Origin: Athripsodes cinereus
Lineage: Eukaryota; Arthropoda; Insecta; Trichoptera; Leptoceridae
NCBI GenBank assembly: GCA_947579605.1
Contig: OX388319.1
Span: 24,069,447 to 24,133,446, forward strand
Direction: 5' to 3'
Length of the DNA stretch: 64,000 nucleotides
Shown: positions 1-10,315 of the stretch, one piece after another
Layout: every line of letters starts with the position of its first letter
Position numbering within the stretch: the first letter of the stretch is position 1
Notes under the pieces: generated by a model
What the model was told of the DNA's origin: nothing
What the model saw: only the letters and a program-made list of their open reading frames with translations
Databases searched by the model: none
Program-made: the position numbers and the translations under genes

Positions 1-159
1 GATTCAAGAATAATTTATTTGATTTCATTTAAAGCAATGCACCCGCAATCGAGTAAATTATGAATTTATTAGATTTATTATACATAAAATTCTGTTTAAA
101 TTGTTCTAAAATCAAATTTTAAATTATGGAATGATCTAAGTAAAAGATTATATTAAAAT

Positions 160-301
160 TAAATCAAACACTGTTTTATTCCACTATGAGATTGTTCTTA
201 TTATTAAAACGTTTTCAACTACAATGTAGTCATCATCAGTAATACCACAATTTTGATAATTTAAAGAATCTCATAGTGGAATGAAACAGTGTTTGATTTA
301 A
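160..301. repeat. Palindrome with ribozyme-like core in its loop
   Basis: An arm of about 38 bases, starting aatcaaacactgtttta, is repeated in inverted orientation at about 262-300 with only a few mismatches. The roughly 60-base loop holds the hammerhead-like core annotated separately. Palindromic ends with a hammerhead core in the loop are known for terminal repeats of Penelope-like elements, so this is probably a solo or non-autonomous end of one. No Penelope protein is visible nearby. Confidence 0.7.
213..239 (-). ncRNA. Hammerhead-ribozyme-like core
   Basis: On the minus strand the order is CTGATGA, then T, then GACTAC-ATT-GTAGTT (a 6-bp helix II with one G-U pair), then GAAA. This matches the conserved hammerhead core CUGANGA / helix II / GAAA exactly. 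Flanking TATTA upstream and TAATA downstream can pair as helix I. Helix III would be very short, as in Penelope-type hammerheads. Self-cleavage is inferred. Confidence 0.65.
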
Positions 302-616
302 TTTGAAAATAATCCTTTATAATGCATTTCCAAAAAGTAACACTTGAAAATAGAATATTTATGGACCTAAGTATTAAATGCTTTGTTTTTTAAGGTGTGT
401 GATTCAGATTTGAATATTGTCAGTATTGATGGCTATTCACAGTGGGGCAAGTGATGTCTCATTTGTGTGGAACCAGCATCCGCTTAAGTCCCACTTCAAG
501 CAACTCCACCAGGCTGAAAACAAAACATTGTGGTTTTAGTTCAGTATTATCAACTTAACGACTGTCAACCTAATTATCATTGACTGCATTATAATATATA
601 ATATAAACCTACTTAC

Positions 617-747
617 TGCGGTATTGAGTTTGTCTAGGCAGAGGCAGTGCAGCGGTAACTTCAGGGATGCTGGTGGCACATGCCCGAATCTCCGATATAC
701 CATAATTGGGTGAACCTCAGACACGCTCACTGTACGTCTTTCCATTG
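617..747 (-). CDS. Possible internal exon of an unidentified gene
   Basis: The minus strand shows an acceptor (tattttattatag) followed by 131 bases with one open frame of 43 codons beginning MERRTVSVSEVHPIMVYRRF, then a good donor GTAAGT. Only this frame is open, and both boundaries look like real splice sites. A further candidate acceptor lies at 514-515; its exon would continue in phase 0 for only five codons before TGA at 496-498, which is unexpected for a conserved gene. I do not recognise the protein. It may be a real exon, a decayed exon, or chance. Confidence 0.3.
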
Positions 748-2815
748 CTATAATAAAATAATATTATAAATTCACAGGATTATTATGAACATATTGACTA
801 ATTAAAAATTTGGAATGTCACTTTCATTTATTCATCATAATATAACACAATGTATACTAATACATTCCAATTTATATAAATATACACATATATTATACAG
901 TAAAATATTATCCCCTTCTATAATATACATTCAAAAATAGGAAGTAACAAAACAAGATAGAGTTAAGAAACTGGAACCACATGAAAACTATTATTTGAAT
1001 AATATACAAAGAGATTACATACGATAAATAATTTCAACCACATTCTACGAACCTAACCTTGCTTACTTGTTGTACAAACGCAAACATAAATCATGCTATT
1101 AAGTGTCAATATGAAAAGAAAATTAGAAAAAAACTAAATAAGATGAAGAAATATTCATATTGTTATAAATTAATAATATCCAATATTCACTTACTTTGGA
1201 ATAAAAGATCGAAGTTGCAGGAACAAAAACTCCAAACGGAAAGTTTACAAACGTGGCCCATCGCAACATCTTCGGGTATATTATTTTTTACACTAAACGA
1301 AAACAAACGTTAAACATATAAAAACTTCACTTAAAACATAATTAATTGCTGACAATTAGAACTCAAACTTAAATGGTTTCCAAAATGCTAGGTTATTGAC
1401 AAAACATTGAGATTGAATATTTCACATCTTGTTGCCAGTCAAAAAAAATTAATATAATATTTTAATTTCAGATTCATTTATTTGGTAATTAATTGTAATT
1501 TAGTACGGTTTTGGCCTCTTTTAATTAAATATATGTGTTTTAACATGTAAAATATGAAATATTTTATTTTTTAAATAATGAAATCACGATGAAAACATTA
1601 CCGATACAGTGCCGGGTATTGTTTTTTTCATACGGCAACATTTTAACAAATCCGAATCTTTGATGAATTGAATTGTGTGGGAATTGCGTAATATTTTTAC
1701 GAAAATTAGAGGAATGGCTACGGAATTGCTGGCAATTCGGGAAAGGAATCATCCGTAGAGGAATTGCTAAATGTGGCCATTTTAGCCCTGCTGTTCACTG
1801 GCTCCTTGCAAGAATTCAGCGTGAATAGAATTCTTCAATTTAGTAAGGCTAGATTTAATAAATCCCCTTTGGGCAATCAGCCCCTTTTCCTTCTCTTCTG
1901 TCGGCATATTTTCGCCTTTTTATATTTATATTTATTTTTAATTATATTTATTTTTAATATTTAATTACTTTAATTGTTATATTTAATTGTTTATTATATT
2001 TATTTATTATTGTTACATAGTCCTCTTTTTTTTAGAACACTTTTAGTAGGTAATATTAACCTAGTTTTTTAATATTTTTTATGGGTAAAACCCTTATTTA
2101 TTTTCAAATGTAGACATCACCACATTTAATATTTATTTTAATTTTTATTTTCTAATGTAGACATCACTACATGAGTTCTTGTTAAGAACACTTTATTAAG
2201 TAGGTTATGTTAACCTAATTATTTTTATGGGTGAAACCCTTTATTATTTAAAAATAATAATGTAGACGTTACTACATATTAGTTTTGTTATTATTAGAAA
2301 CACTTACTCGTTCATCCATATTCGGATGCACTTTATTTAAGTGGATTCACTGTGTATTGTCCATCTTGTTCGAACACGCCATTGTAGGTTGACATCAATT
2401 TCGAACACTTAATTTTGCTCCATTTCTAGCGAGACCAATCCCATCCTCACACTGGTTCATTTAAAAACTCCGGCTGAAGGGCCAATGTTTGTTCCAAGCG
2501 TGGGGATGGGAGAAAGTCGGGCTAGTTTAAATTAAAAAACGGGAGCGTTTTCAACACACAGCCAACTTTATTGAAGTTTTAACAGGAAGAGGAAATCACA
2601 TAATTTTGACAATAGACATCACAGATAAAGATGTGGCAGTGTTGCCATGATAAATATTTGTTGCTTAAACACTACTGTAACTGAATTCTTTATACAATAT
2701 ATAGGATTGTAAGATGAGACCAGAAATGTCTCATAGTACTCCTCGAAAGTGTTCCAATCGGTAAATTCTTGATTTATATGCATCCTGAGTTGATAATAAT
2801 ATTAATAAAGACAAT
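748..2815. other. AT-rich stretch, no gene recognised
   Basis: This stretch has only short frames with no recognisable similarity. At 2,040-2,280 a loose local repeat appears three times (variants of tgtagacatcacnacat and gggtnaaaccctt). At 2,340-2,570 there is a less AT-rich block including gaagggccaatgtttgttcc that resembles repeat debris but was not identified. Confidence 0.4.
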
Positions 2816-2817
2816 TT

Positions 2818-2990
2818 ATAATTGGCGCCGTTTAATAATCCGTGACCATCTGAAGGGCGCCATGGCTTTTCTTGAAAAGCAGTGTTTTCAGCTTACTCCT
2901 GAACGTTGCAGTGGGTTGGTTCTGTCTTAAATCCACTGGTAATCGGTTCCAGGCAGTTGGCAGTTGATAAATAATATATTTCAATAAAGC
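2818..2990 (-). mobile_element. 3' end of a CR1/Jockey-type LINE (fragment)
   Basis: The minus strand encodes LPTAWNRLPVDLRQNQP and then FRSKLKTLLFKKSHGAL. This is the usual C-terminal end of CR1/Jockey-type reverse transcriptases (W-N-x-L-P ... L-K-T-x-L-F). The 3' part is shared with the LINE tail fused to a calexcitin copy at about 47,870-47,945, and related sequence occurs at 59.3-59.8 kb and at the window end. It is strongly 5'-truncated. Confidence 0.65.
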
Positions 2991-3326
2991 AAATATACCT
3001 TGGTTGTAAGGATAATGCAATACTAATTCTAATATTTGACTGTAAATAACAGTTGTCACTGTTTTTACAAATTCTTTTTTCTGTGGCAAAAAAAATTTAA
3101 AAAAATCGATTTTTTCTATTGTCTGTGGTAGTGGAAATACTATTCACAAATAATCTACGGTCGATACTATGTATTTAATTTGATAAATCTGACAGACATT
3201 AGCAGAGGTATGTTCCGCATTAGTTACATTAGCGAAAGATTTTGTAAATAATTACTCTTTTGGAAGCCTCAAAATAGGAGATGTTGTCCTTTTCCATTAT
3301 TATTTTAACCTCCTTTTCTCTAAAGA

Positions 3327-3539
3327 CTATCGGACATGATAGTCTTTAGAGCAGATAGCAGAATGGTTACCTGAACAGTTAATGCACTTACCTTCATTAT
3401 CTTTGTTACATGAAGACCCTACGTGGTCTTCACCACCACATTTGAAACGTCTGGCCGTAGAGCGGCAATTTTTTAATTGGTGTCCAAATTTGTTGTGTTT
3501 TTGTTTTAGTGTCCTAACTTTCAGCTTTTCTAACTTCAA
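3327..3539 (-). pseudogene. LINE ORF1 (gag-like) zinc-knuckle fragment
   Basis: This 70-codon frame contains KCGGEDHVGSSC followed by KCINCSGNHSA, the paired zinc knuckles found near the C terminus of Jockey/I-type LINE ORF1 proteins, which bind element RNA. The first knuckle lacks its leading cysteine (RRFKCGG). Nothing upstream or downstream continues the protein, so it is a relic. The exact clade is unclear. Confidence 0.55.
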
Positions 3540-3540
3540 G

Positions 3541-4030
3541 AATAATTGGAAAGTATCTAGTGCGGTTTCTTGGCGGAATCACTCTGATTACCGGGTGAAA
3601 AGCCAATCCATCGAGAAGAAGAAGAAGAAATCTGACAGACGCGTTACTTTACTATATCATTCACTACTTTAAGTGAATTTTGTTTCAGCACTTTTCCTAT
3701 GAAATTACAATAATTTCATAAAATTGTCCAGTAATCAAATTGATCTAATTTGATAATATCACTTGTTCATTAAACATATAGCAGATAACATTTTCAATGT
3801 ACCCATATAAAAAAAATTGTAACAGGTCACGTGTTCAATATGCCAATTTATGGTGATAACACAATATTTTTCACTTGTAAATTTTGCAACAAAAATTAAA
3901 AAATTTCAAGTATTTCACATGTTATCACATTTATACTTTTTTTTACTAATGATTGAATAACACAATATTTATCCATAATCTCGTCTTCCTGGGTCCAATT
4001 CCGAAATAAATTGAAATTAATGTTTGTATC
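3541..4030. other. AT-rich spacer, nothing recognised
   Basis: I see no long frame, splice-site pair or repeat boundary here, only a short purine run (gaagaagaagaag) at about 3,615 and AT-rich DNA. Confidence 0.4.
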
Positions 4031-4039
4031 ATATCTTAG

Positions 4040-4254
4040 TGCTGTAGTCGCTATTTTTGGCCCTTGCTTTCCTGAGGTATCATCTAACCATAGTGATCCG
4101 TTAGACCCTTCGTTTCAATGACATGATGGGCACTAAAAATTCTTTACTTGCTCTTTTAAAAGCCATTCCATTTTTTACAGCTTCAAGAGCAGCCATCATT
4201 GATGCTTCTGACCACTCACCTCGAGTGGTTTTTCGTATGTACTTACGCGGCATC
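4040..4254 (-). pseudogene. Pogo/Tigger transposase N-terminal fragment
   Basis: From an ATG at 4,254 on the minus strand the frame reads MPRKYIRKTTRGEWSEASMM and continues with AALEAVKNGMAFKRASKEF. This is the psq-type helix-turn-helix that starts pogo/Tigger (jerky-like) transposases and binds their terminal repeats. The frame is lost after about 50 codons and no DDE domain follows, so only the N-terminal part remains. Compare the complete relative at 37,358-39,351. Confidence 0.65.
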
Positions 4255-4642
4255 GCTTTGTCTTAAAAAAAAAAGAAAATTGTGGTTAGATAGTATCATT
4301 TAGCATTAAAAAAGTATTAATATATCCAATAACAATGAGCGACGATTTTTAACAAACTTTAAATAAATATGTGTACATAGAAATAAGTTATAGGCAATTC
4401 GTATAAAAGTCAAATTCAACTTTTTATTCAATGTTGACTAACATAACCTATAACCACGCCGCTGTTTCCACGTTACCCAAAATCAAAATTAAGCATATAA
4501 GAAAGTCACAAACCTAATAGTCATTGCATTTAATAGTATTTATTAAAAGTATCATAAGTCTAAAATCAATCCTACCTTAAATTAACTCTACACAATTTAT
4601 ATTTTTATCTGTAAAATTTAATGTGTCGCTCATGCTGCGAAT

Positions 4643-5143
4643 TCAAATGAACTGAGGTGAGGGGGTACGAGGGGCTATGTTTTTTTCAATATGGCCTACC
4701 TTGCCACACTTAAAACATTTTCGAGTCTCCCTTGACCCCCCCAGGTGTTTCTTGGAAGCAAAACTGCCACTGCTACTCCCTGTCCCCTGATAATTGTCCT
4801 GCAGTGCCAGGAACCCTGTGTACAGCTGGTCAGGCGTCTCGCAGCTGTATCCTTTGGCGTGCACCTGTAACTCCAGTAGAAGTTCACGGATGATATACGA
4901 AATGGCACCCTCATCGTCAATTCTGCACCTCCTGATGAGGGGCAGCTTGTCAAGGTAATAGTGTGTCATGGACTCACTACTCTTCTTACGTGCCGATCCC
5001 TTCAGGCGGGTCTGCATGTAGTAGGACTTGGCATACTCGTCCCACCCATGCACCTCTCCTAGGAGATCTATCCTCTGCAACCAGACTACAGCCGTGGTGC
5101 CCTTCTCGTCTGGATCGAAGAAGGGTATTATCTCCCCTTTCAC
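4643..5143 (-). pseudogene. Ty3/gypsy-type gag, internally deleted (unit A)
   Basis: The frame contains EIIPFFDPDEKGTTAVVWLQ, then LGEVHGWDEYAKSYYMQTRL, a central helical part, and a zinc knuckle CFKCGKVGHIEKN whose last cysteine position is asparagine. This order is that of insect gypsy-type gag, the RNA-packaging capsid protein. Compared with the family, a block is missing after KGSARK, where SSESMTHYYLDKL follows directly. The N-terminal part (from an ATG near 5,315, MAHQNRPASEDG) is in another frame, with a premature stop. A non-functional gag relic. Confidence 0.7.
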
Positions 5144-5741
5144 CGTAGAGAAGCGACTCAGGCTGTCATCTCGGCCCCAGTTGAAGCCGGGGACGGAGCG
5201 ATTCTTTTGAAATATCGCTCTACCATGCCCTCCAGCTTATTCTCCAGAAGGCGCTCTTAGAGCACTCGCGGTGACTCTGTGCCATCCTCGCTCGCGGGGC
5301 GATTCTGATGCGCCATCTTTCTACTCGTATCCTTTCACAAAATATTAACAATAACAAAGTGTCCTATCACAAAACAAATCAACAATAAAGTGTCCTGTCA
5401 CAAAACTTATTAATAACCAGCTTCCTTTCGTATATATTTCACAACAATAAAAGAATTAAACGTCCTGTCGTACACAATAAACTTCCACAACAAACACAAT
5501 CAACATATAAACAAAGCAATGGCGTCCTTTTTTCGCGCGTGATTTCTAACACAACTTATAACTTTCTCACAAAAACACAGGTCACTATCCCACTTCTGAT
5601 ATTTGTAACAGAGAAGATGGCTGAGTCGTACAAACACTTCAAATCAATTTTAAATTACAAGCGGTGACAAAAACGACGCGCTTTTCCTCTCTGTGTAATA
5701 TATTATATCCATAGACAAAAAAGCCTTGCCTATCTTCTTCT

Positions 5742-6199
5742 CAGTGGCATAGCTAGGGTCATCTGCGCCCGGGGACAAAGTCTGTGCCCCTTCTCGGAGT
5801 CCCCAAGAAATTTTGAAATTTACAGTTTATATGGTTCATTTTCGAAGCATGAAGCATTATGAAGAATAATGTTTTAACCCAAACTGATCTTTGTTAAAAA
5901 AACGACATCAGCAATCCTGCATTGTGGATGTGTCATTTTGTTTATGAGTAGAATGGCGCCCCTTAATGCTCAATGGGGGCGCCAAAATCGTGTTTGCTAA
6001 CTAGTTTGAAATGAAGATATATTTATGGAGAGATCAATATTTGTGGAGCTCCAAAATTTAATCTTGTAAACGTATTTGGTATACATTAGCTTACATCAAA
6101 ATAAAATTAAAAAAATAGTCTTAAGACTCATTTTGGCGCCCCCTAATGCGGCGCCCGGGGACATATGTCCCCCCCTGCCCCCCCCTAGCTACGCCACTG
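5742..6199. mobile_element. hAT-type MITE (458 bp)
   Basis: The termini are cagtggcatagctaggg and ccctagctacgccactg, an imperfect inverted repeat typical of hAT families. It is flanked by the 8-bp duplication cttcttct at 5,734-5,741 and 6,200-6,207. Unit B at about 11,475 carries the same sequence with no insertion, giving an exact empty site. There is no coding capacity. Confidence 0.88.
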
Positions 6200-6375
6200 C
6201 TTCTTCTTCGTTTAAAGGCTATTACAATACAATTATGTATTAAAAAAATAAAATTAATTTTTCAAAATCTTCATTGCATTTAATAGTATTTATTAAAAGT
6301 ATCATAAGTCTAAAATCAATCCTACCTTAAATTAACTCTACACAATTTATATTTTTATCTGTAAAATTTAATGTG

Positions 6376-9300
6376 GAGACAAAAAATCCTTTCAAGTGGA
6401 GAATAATACTACAGACTGAAACAATAATTTTATGTACATATGTAGCCATAATAAGCGTGTTGTGTAGTATAATATAGTTTAGAACTAGGTGATACCTATT
6501 CTTTATTGAACCAGATGGACTGTACTAATAATAATAATATGAAAGTGAATAGTATGTAAGATGTGTTGCTAATATTAGATAAGTAGGTTTTGTGGGTTTT
6601 TTTTAGATAGGTAAGAATTTAGTATTTAATTTGTGTAGTAGGTAACAGTTAAATTCAGGAAAAATGTAAAGTTAGAGACTTAATAATAAGCAAGATGATG
6701 AATGTTTAGTTTGTAAGATATCCTCTGGGTCCCAAAACGGCAGCGGTGAGACTCGCCATCCACCATGCCGCTCCCGAGGGGAAAGGCGCGAAGAAAAGGA
6801 GAGAGTGTAGAGTGGGTGTATGGAACATAAGGGGAGGAATGGATGGAAAGATGAAAGAACTGATTGATGTAATGAATGAAAAAAATCTAGATATTGTGTG
6901 TCTAAGTGAAACTAAAAAGAAAGGTAATGGATTGTGTGAGCGCGATGGTATGATAGAAATTTGGTCTGGTGTGCCTGAAGAACAGCATGCGTGTCAAGGA
7001 GTAGGAGTAATTCTAGGAAGGAGAATGGCAGAATGTATGAATGGATATGAGTGTGTAAGCCCAAGACTCATTTGGATTCGTCTCAAAGTAGGGTTAACTA
7101 GACTACTCCTGATTGCAGGTTATGGTCCTGGAAACGATGCTAGAGAAGAGGAGAAGGATGAGTTCTGGGATAGTGTAAAAAAGATAGCAGAATCTAAGAA
7201 AGACAATGAAAGGATTTTACTGGCTGGAGATTTTAATGGATGGGTTGGAGTGAGAAGAAGAGACTATGAAAGCGTGTTAGGTGATCACGGCGATGGAAGA
7301 GTGAATGATAATGGAAAAAGACTGCTAGAGGTATGCATGGAATGGGATCTTTTTGTATCCAATACATTTTTTGAACACAAAGATATCCATTTGTTTACTT
7401 GGGAGAGAGGGTGTGAGAGATCCTTAATCGATTATGTATGTGTTGACTCAAATCTTCGGAAGGCCACCATTGATACACGTGTGTATAGGGGCGCTGAGCT
7501 GGAAACAGACCATTTTCTTGTGGTTTCAAGAATATGCTTGTTCTCTGGCTGGCGGTCTAAAACACATAAAGATCAGAAAGCTAAGAGGATAAAAGTCGAA
7601 AAGTTGAACGAGATAGAGTGTAGGGAAAAGTATGAAAGAGAAACATGTATGAAATTTGATGCAAATGAAGTTAATGATTTGAATGTAGATGAGAGATGGA
7701 GTGTGATGAAACAAGTGCTAGTAGACTGTGCAAAAGATATCTGTGGAGAAACTGTGATTGGACGGAAAAAAGGCGATGCATGGTGGGATGATGATGTTAA
7801 AGACGCAGTTATGGAAAAGAAGAATGCATGGAAGGGTGTGCTAGCCTCACGTAATCTAGATCAAGGAAAAATTGAGAGTGCTAGAGAAGTATACAAGGAA
7901 TGTAAGAAAGCTGTAAAGGAACTGATAAAAGAAAAAAAGAAATTAGTAGATGAAGCAGAGTGTAAGAAATTGTCTGATAATGTGAAAGAAAATATGAAAA
8001 TATTTTGGAAAGAAGTTAAGCGTAAAAGAAGCAACAATGAGGTGAATAGTATGAATGCGATTAGAAATAAAGAGGGATGTATGTTGATGAATGGTGTTGA
8101 CGTTGTGAATAGATGGAAAGAATATTTTGAGGAGCTGTTTGAAAGTGGAGGTGAATGTCCAAGCCAGAACAGTGAAAGGGAAAACGCGAATGAAACAAGG
8201 GATGAAGAAATAACTATGGATGAGATTAAGAATGCATTGAAGAAAGCAAAGAATGGCAAAGCGGTTGGATATGATATGATCTCTACGGAATTCATCAGTT
8301 TGAGTGGGCTGAGGACTCTCGAATGGTGTCATGCACTCTTTAACCAGTGTTGGAGGGAAGGTTGCACGCCAGAAGACTGGCGAAAAGCTGTGATATGCCC
8401 TCTATACAAAGGAAAGGGGTCAAGACTAGAATGCGGGAGTTATCGGGCTATCAGTCTGCTGAGCTCGGTGGGGAAGCTGTATGCAAGAATATTGATTGAA
8501 AGAGTTCGAAAAGTAACTGAGACGAATGTATGGGATGTGCAAGGTGCCTTTCAGAGTGGTAGAGGATGTGTGGACCAGATTTTCTCCCTGCGAATGGTGA
8601 CAGAGAAGCTCCTGGAGAAACACCAGAAGCTTTTCTGCGCGTTTGTTGATCTTGAAAAGGCTTATGATAGAGTAGATCGAGAGAAAATGTGGCAAGTACT
8701 ATCAATGTGTGGGGTGGGTAGTCAGCTAATTCGCGCCATTGCGTCCCTATATACAGGAAGTTCTGCGTGTGTTAGAGTGAACAATAACCTGTCGGAATGG
8801 TTCACACTGACAAAAGGAGTAAAACAAGGGTGCGTTATGTCGCCATGGCTTTTTAACCTATACATTGATCATTGTATTCGTCCATTGAAAGAAATGAATG
8901 TAGGTGTTGATATGAATGGGATGAATGTAAGAGCGTTAATGTTTGCCGATGATTTGGTATTGATGGCTGAAAGTGAAAGTGATCTACAGCGAATGATGAC
9001 GTGTGTGTATGAAAATTGTGCGATTAATGGATTGAGAATGAATGCAAAAAAGACAAAAATCATGGTGTTTGAAAGAGGAAGCGAGAGAACAGTATGCCAG
9101 GTGATGATTGACAACGAAGTGTTAGAGCAAGTTGACGAATGTGTGTACTTAGGTAGCTTGTTCACGAGAGATGGGAAGTGTGAAAGCGATATTGAAAGGA
9201 GAAAAGTTGCTGGCAATAAGGTAAATGGTGCAATCCGACCAATAATTACAAATAGAAACATATCCACCACAGCTAAAAGGTTGGTGCACTCTGCTATCTT

Positions 9301-9800
9301 AGTGCCAACACTTATGTATGCAAGTGAGACGTGGACATGGTTAAAGAAGGATGAAAGTGGCATAAATGCAGTGGAAATGAGATCGTTGAGAAGGATGTGT
9401 GGTAAAAGTCTGAGAGATCGTGTGCGTAACATTGATATACGAAAGGAATGTGGAATGAAAGTTGGTGTAATAACAAGGATGAATGTAAATAAGTTAAGAT
9501 GGTTTGGGCACGTGGAAAGAATGAATGAGGACAGAATGACTAAGAAGATATATTTGTCTGAGAGGAATGGTGTTCGGAGACGTGGACGTCCGAGGATTAA
9601 ATGGCAAGATCATTTAAATCAAATCCTACAGGACGGTCACGTGTTGAGCACATTGAACAGGAGAGCATGCATGAGGAATTGTATGACAGTGACGGAAGCG
9701 AAAGATGTATGCAAAGATAGAAGGAAGTGGCGCTCGATCCTTTCTGCCTACCCCGCGAGGGAAGCGGCGTGATGGTATGTATGTATGTATGTATGTATGT
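6376..9800 (+). mobile_element. RTE-like LINE, apparently full length
   Basis: The element is flanked by the 12-bp duplication aaatttaatgtg at 6,364-6,375 and 9,801-9,812, and unit A at about 4,612-4,625 has the uninterrupted site. It has a short 5' region, one long reading frame, and a 3' tail ggtatgtatgtatgt made of tetranucleotide repeats instead of poly(A). A single ORF with an AP-type endonuclease plus reverse transcriptase and a simple-repeat tail fits the RTE/Proto2 group. Truncated relatives lie at 17.0, 32.9-33.3, 50.8-51.5 and 60.0-60.6 kb. Confidence 0.88.
6746..9772 (+). CDS. LINE endonuclease-reverse transcriptase, intact ORF
   Basis: The frame of about 1,008 codons has no interruption. 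The N terminus carries an apurinic-type endonuclease: VGVWNIRGG near residue 23, LSETKKKG, GDFNGWVG and a late TDH. The reverse transcriptase follows with AFQSGRG, FVDLEKAYDRVD, KQGCVMSPWLFN and the catalytic FADD near residue 735. The C terminus has SETWTWLKKDE and LRWFGHVERM, seen in RTE-like LINE proteins. The protein nicks target DNA and copies its own RNA at the nick. The open frame begins with GTG; the first in-frame ATG would cut the endonuclease start, so the true start is uncertain. Confidence 0.88.
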   Translation: MRLAIHHAAPEGKGAKKRRECRVGVWNIRGGMDGKMKELIDVMNEKNLDIVCLSETKKKGNGLCERDGMIEIWSGVPEEQHACQGVGVILGRRMAECMNGYECVSPRLIWIRLKVGLTRLLLIAGYGPGNDAREEEKDEFWDSVKKIAESKKDNERILLAGDFNGWVGVRRRDYESVLGDHGDGRVNDNGKRLLEVCMEWDLFVSNTFFEHKDIHLFTWERGCERSLIDYVCVDSNLRKATIDTRVYRGAELETDHFLVVSRICLFSGWRSKTHKDQKAKRIKVEKLNEIECREKYERETCMKFDANEVNDLNVDERWSVMKQVLVDCAKDICGETVIGRKKGDAWWDDDVKDAVMEKKNAWKGVLASRNLDQGKIESAREVYKECKKAVKELIKEKKKLVDEAECKKLSDNVKENMKIFWKEVKRKRSNNEVNSMNAIRNKEGCMLMNGVDVVNRWKEYFEELFESGGECPSQNSERENANETRDEEITMDEIKNALKKAKNGKAVGYDMISTEFISLSGLRTLEWCHALFNQCWREGCTPEDWRKAVICPLYKGKGSRLECGSYRAISLLSSVGKLYARILIERVRKVTETNVWDVQGAFQSGRGCVDQIFSLRMVTEKLLEKHQKLFCAFVDLEKAYDRVDREKMWQVLSMCGVGSQLIRAIASLYTGSSACVRVNNNLSEWFTLTKGVKQGCVMSPWLFNLYIDHCIRPLKEMNVGVDMNGMNVRALMFADDLVLMAESESDLQRMMTCVYENCAINGLRMNAKKTKIMVFERGSERTVCQVMIDNEVLEQVDECVYLGSLFTRDGKCESDIERRKVAGNKVNGAIRPIITNRNISTTAKRLVHSAILVPTLMYASETWTWLKKDESGINAVEMRSLRRMCGKSLRDRVRNIDIRKECGMKVGVITRMNVNKLRWFGHVERMNEDRMTKKIYLSERNGVRRRGRPRIKWQDHLNQILQDGHVLSTLNRRACMRNCMTVTEAKDVCKDRRKWRSILSAYPAREAA

Positions 9801-9829
9801 AAATTTAATGTGTCGCTCATGCTGCGAAT

Positions 9830-10315
9830 TCAAATGAACTGAGGTGAGGGGGTACGAGGGGCTATGTTTTTTTCAATGTGGCCTACCTTGCCACACTTAA
9901 AACATTTTCGAGTCTCCCTTGACCCCCCCAGGTGTTTCTTGGAAGCAAAACTGCCACTGCTACTCCCTGTCACCTGATAATTGTCCTGCAGTGCCAGGAA
10001 CCCTGTGTACAGCTGGTCAGGCGTCTCGCAGCTGTATCCTTTGGCGTGCACCTGTAACTCCAGTAGAAGTTCACGGATGATGCACGAAATGGCACCCTCA
10101 TCGTCAATTCTGCACCTCCTGATGAGGGGCAGCTTGTCAAGGTAATAGTGTGTCATGGACTCACTACTCTTCTTACGTGCCGATCCCTTCAGGCGGGTCT
10201 GCATGTAGTAGGACTTGGCAAACTCGTCCCACCCATGCACCTCTCCTAGCAACCAGGCTACAGCCGTGGTGCCCTTCTCGTCTGGATCGAAGAAGGGTAT
10301 TATCTCCCCTTTCAC
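9830..10315 (-). pseudogene. Ty3/gypsy-type gag, internally deleted (unit B)
   Basis: This is the counterpart of the unit A gag, with the same central deletion and the same altered zinc knuckle CFKCGKVGHIEKN. It lacks a few codons after VAWL (LGEVHGWDEF follows directly). The N-terminal frame from the ATG near 10,488 (MAHQNRPASEDGTESRRV) is longer here than in unit A and reaches ERYFNRIAPSPAS before its own stop. Both copies sharing the deletion shows it predates the tandem duplication. Confidence 0.7.

Larger units (their letters stand above)
4523..6268 (-). repeat. Tandem unit A of a gag-only gypsy-type element
   Basis: This unit and the next (6,269-11,552) are head-to-tail copies of one sequence. 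Both begin tcattgcatttaatag and end in aatttttcaaaatct. In minus-strand sense the unit has a leader rich in gtgaYaggacac repeats, a start codon for a gag-like protein, and a short 3' region. No protease, reverse transcriptase or integrase is present, so any movement must have used proteins from elsewhere. LTR boundaries could not be defined. Confidence 0.75.

Noticed and set aside
7861..9432. Long open frames antisense to the RTE-like LINE, up to 187 codons
   Set aside because: They mirror the codon bias of the intact sense ORF, lack domains, and lie wholly within it.
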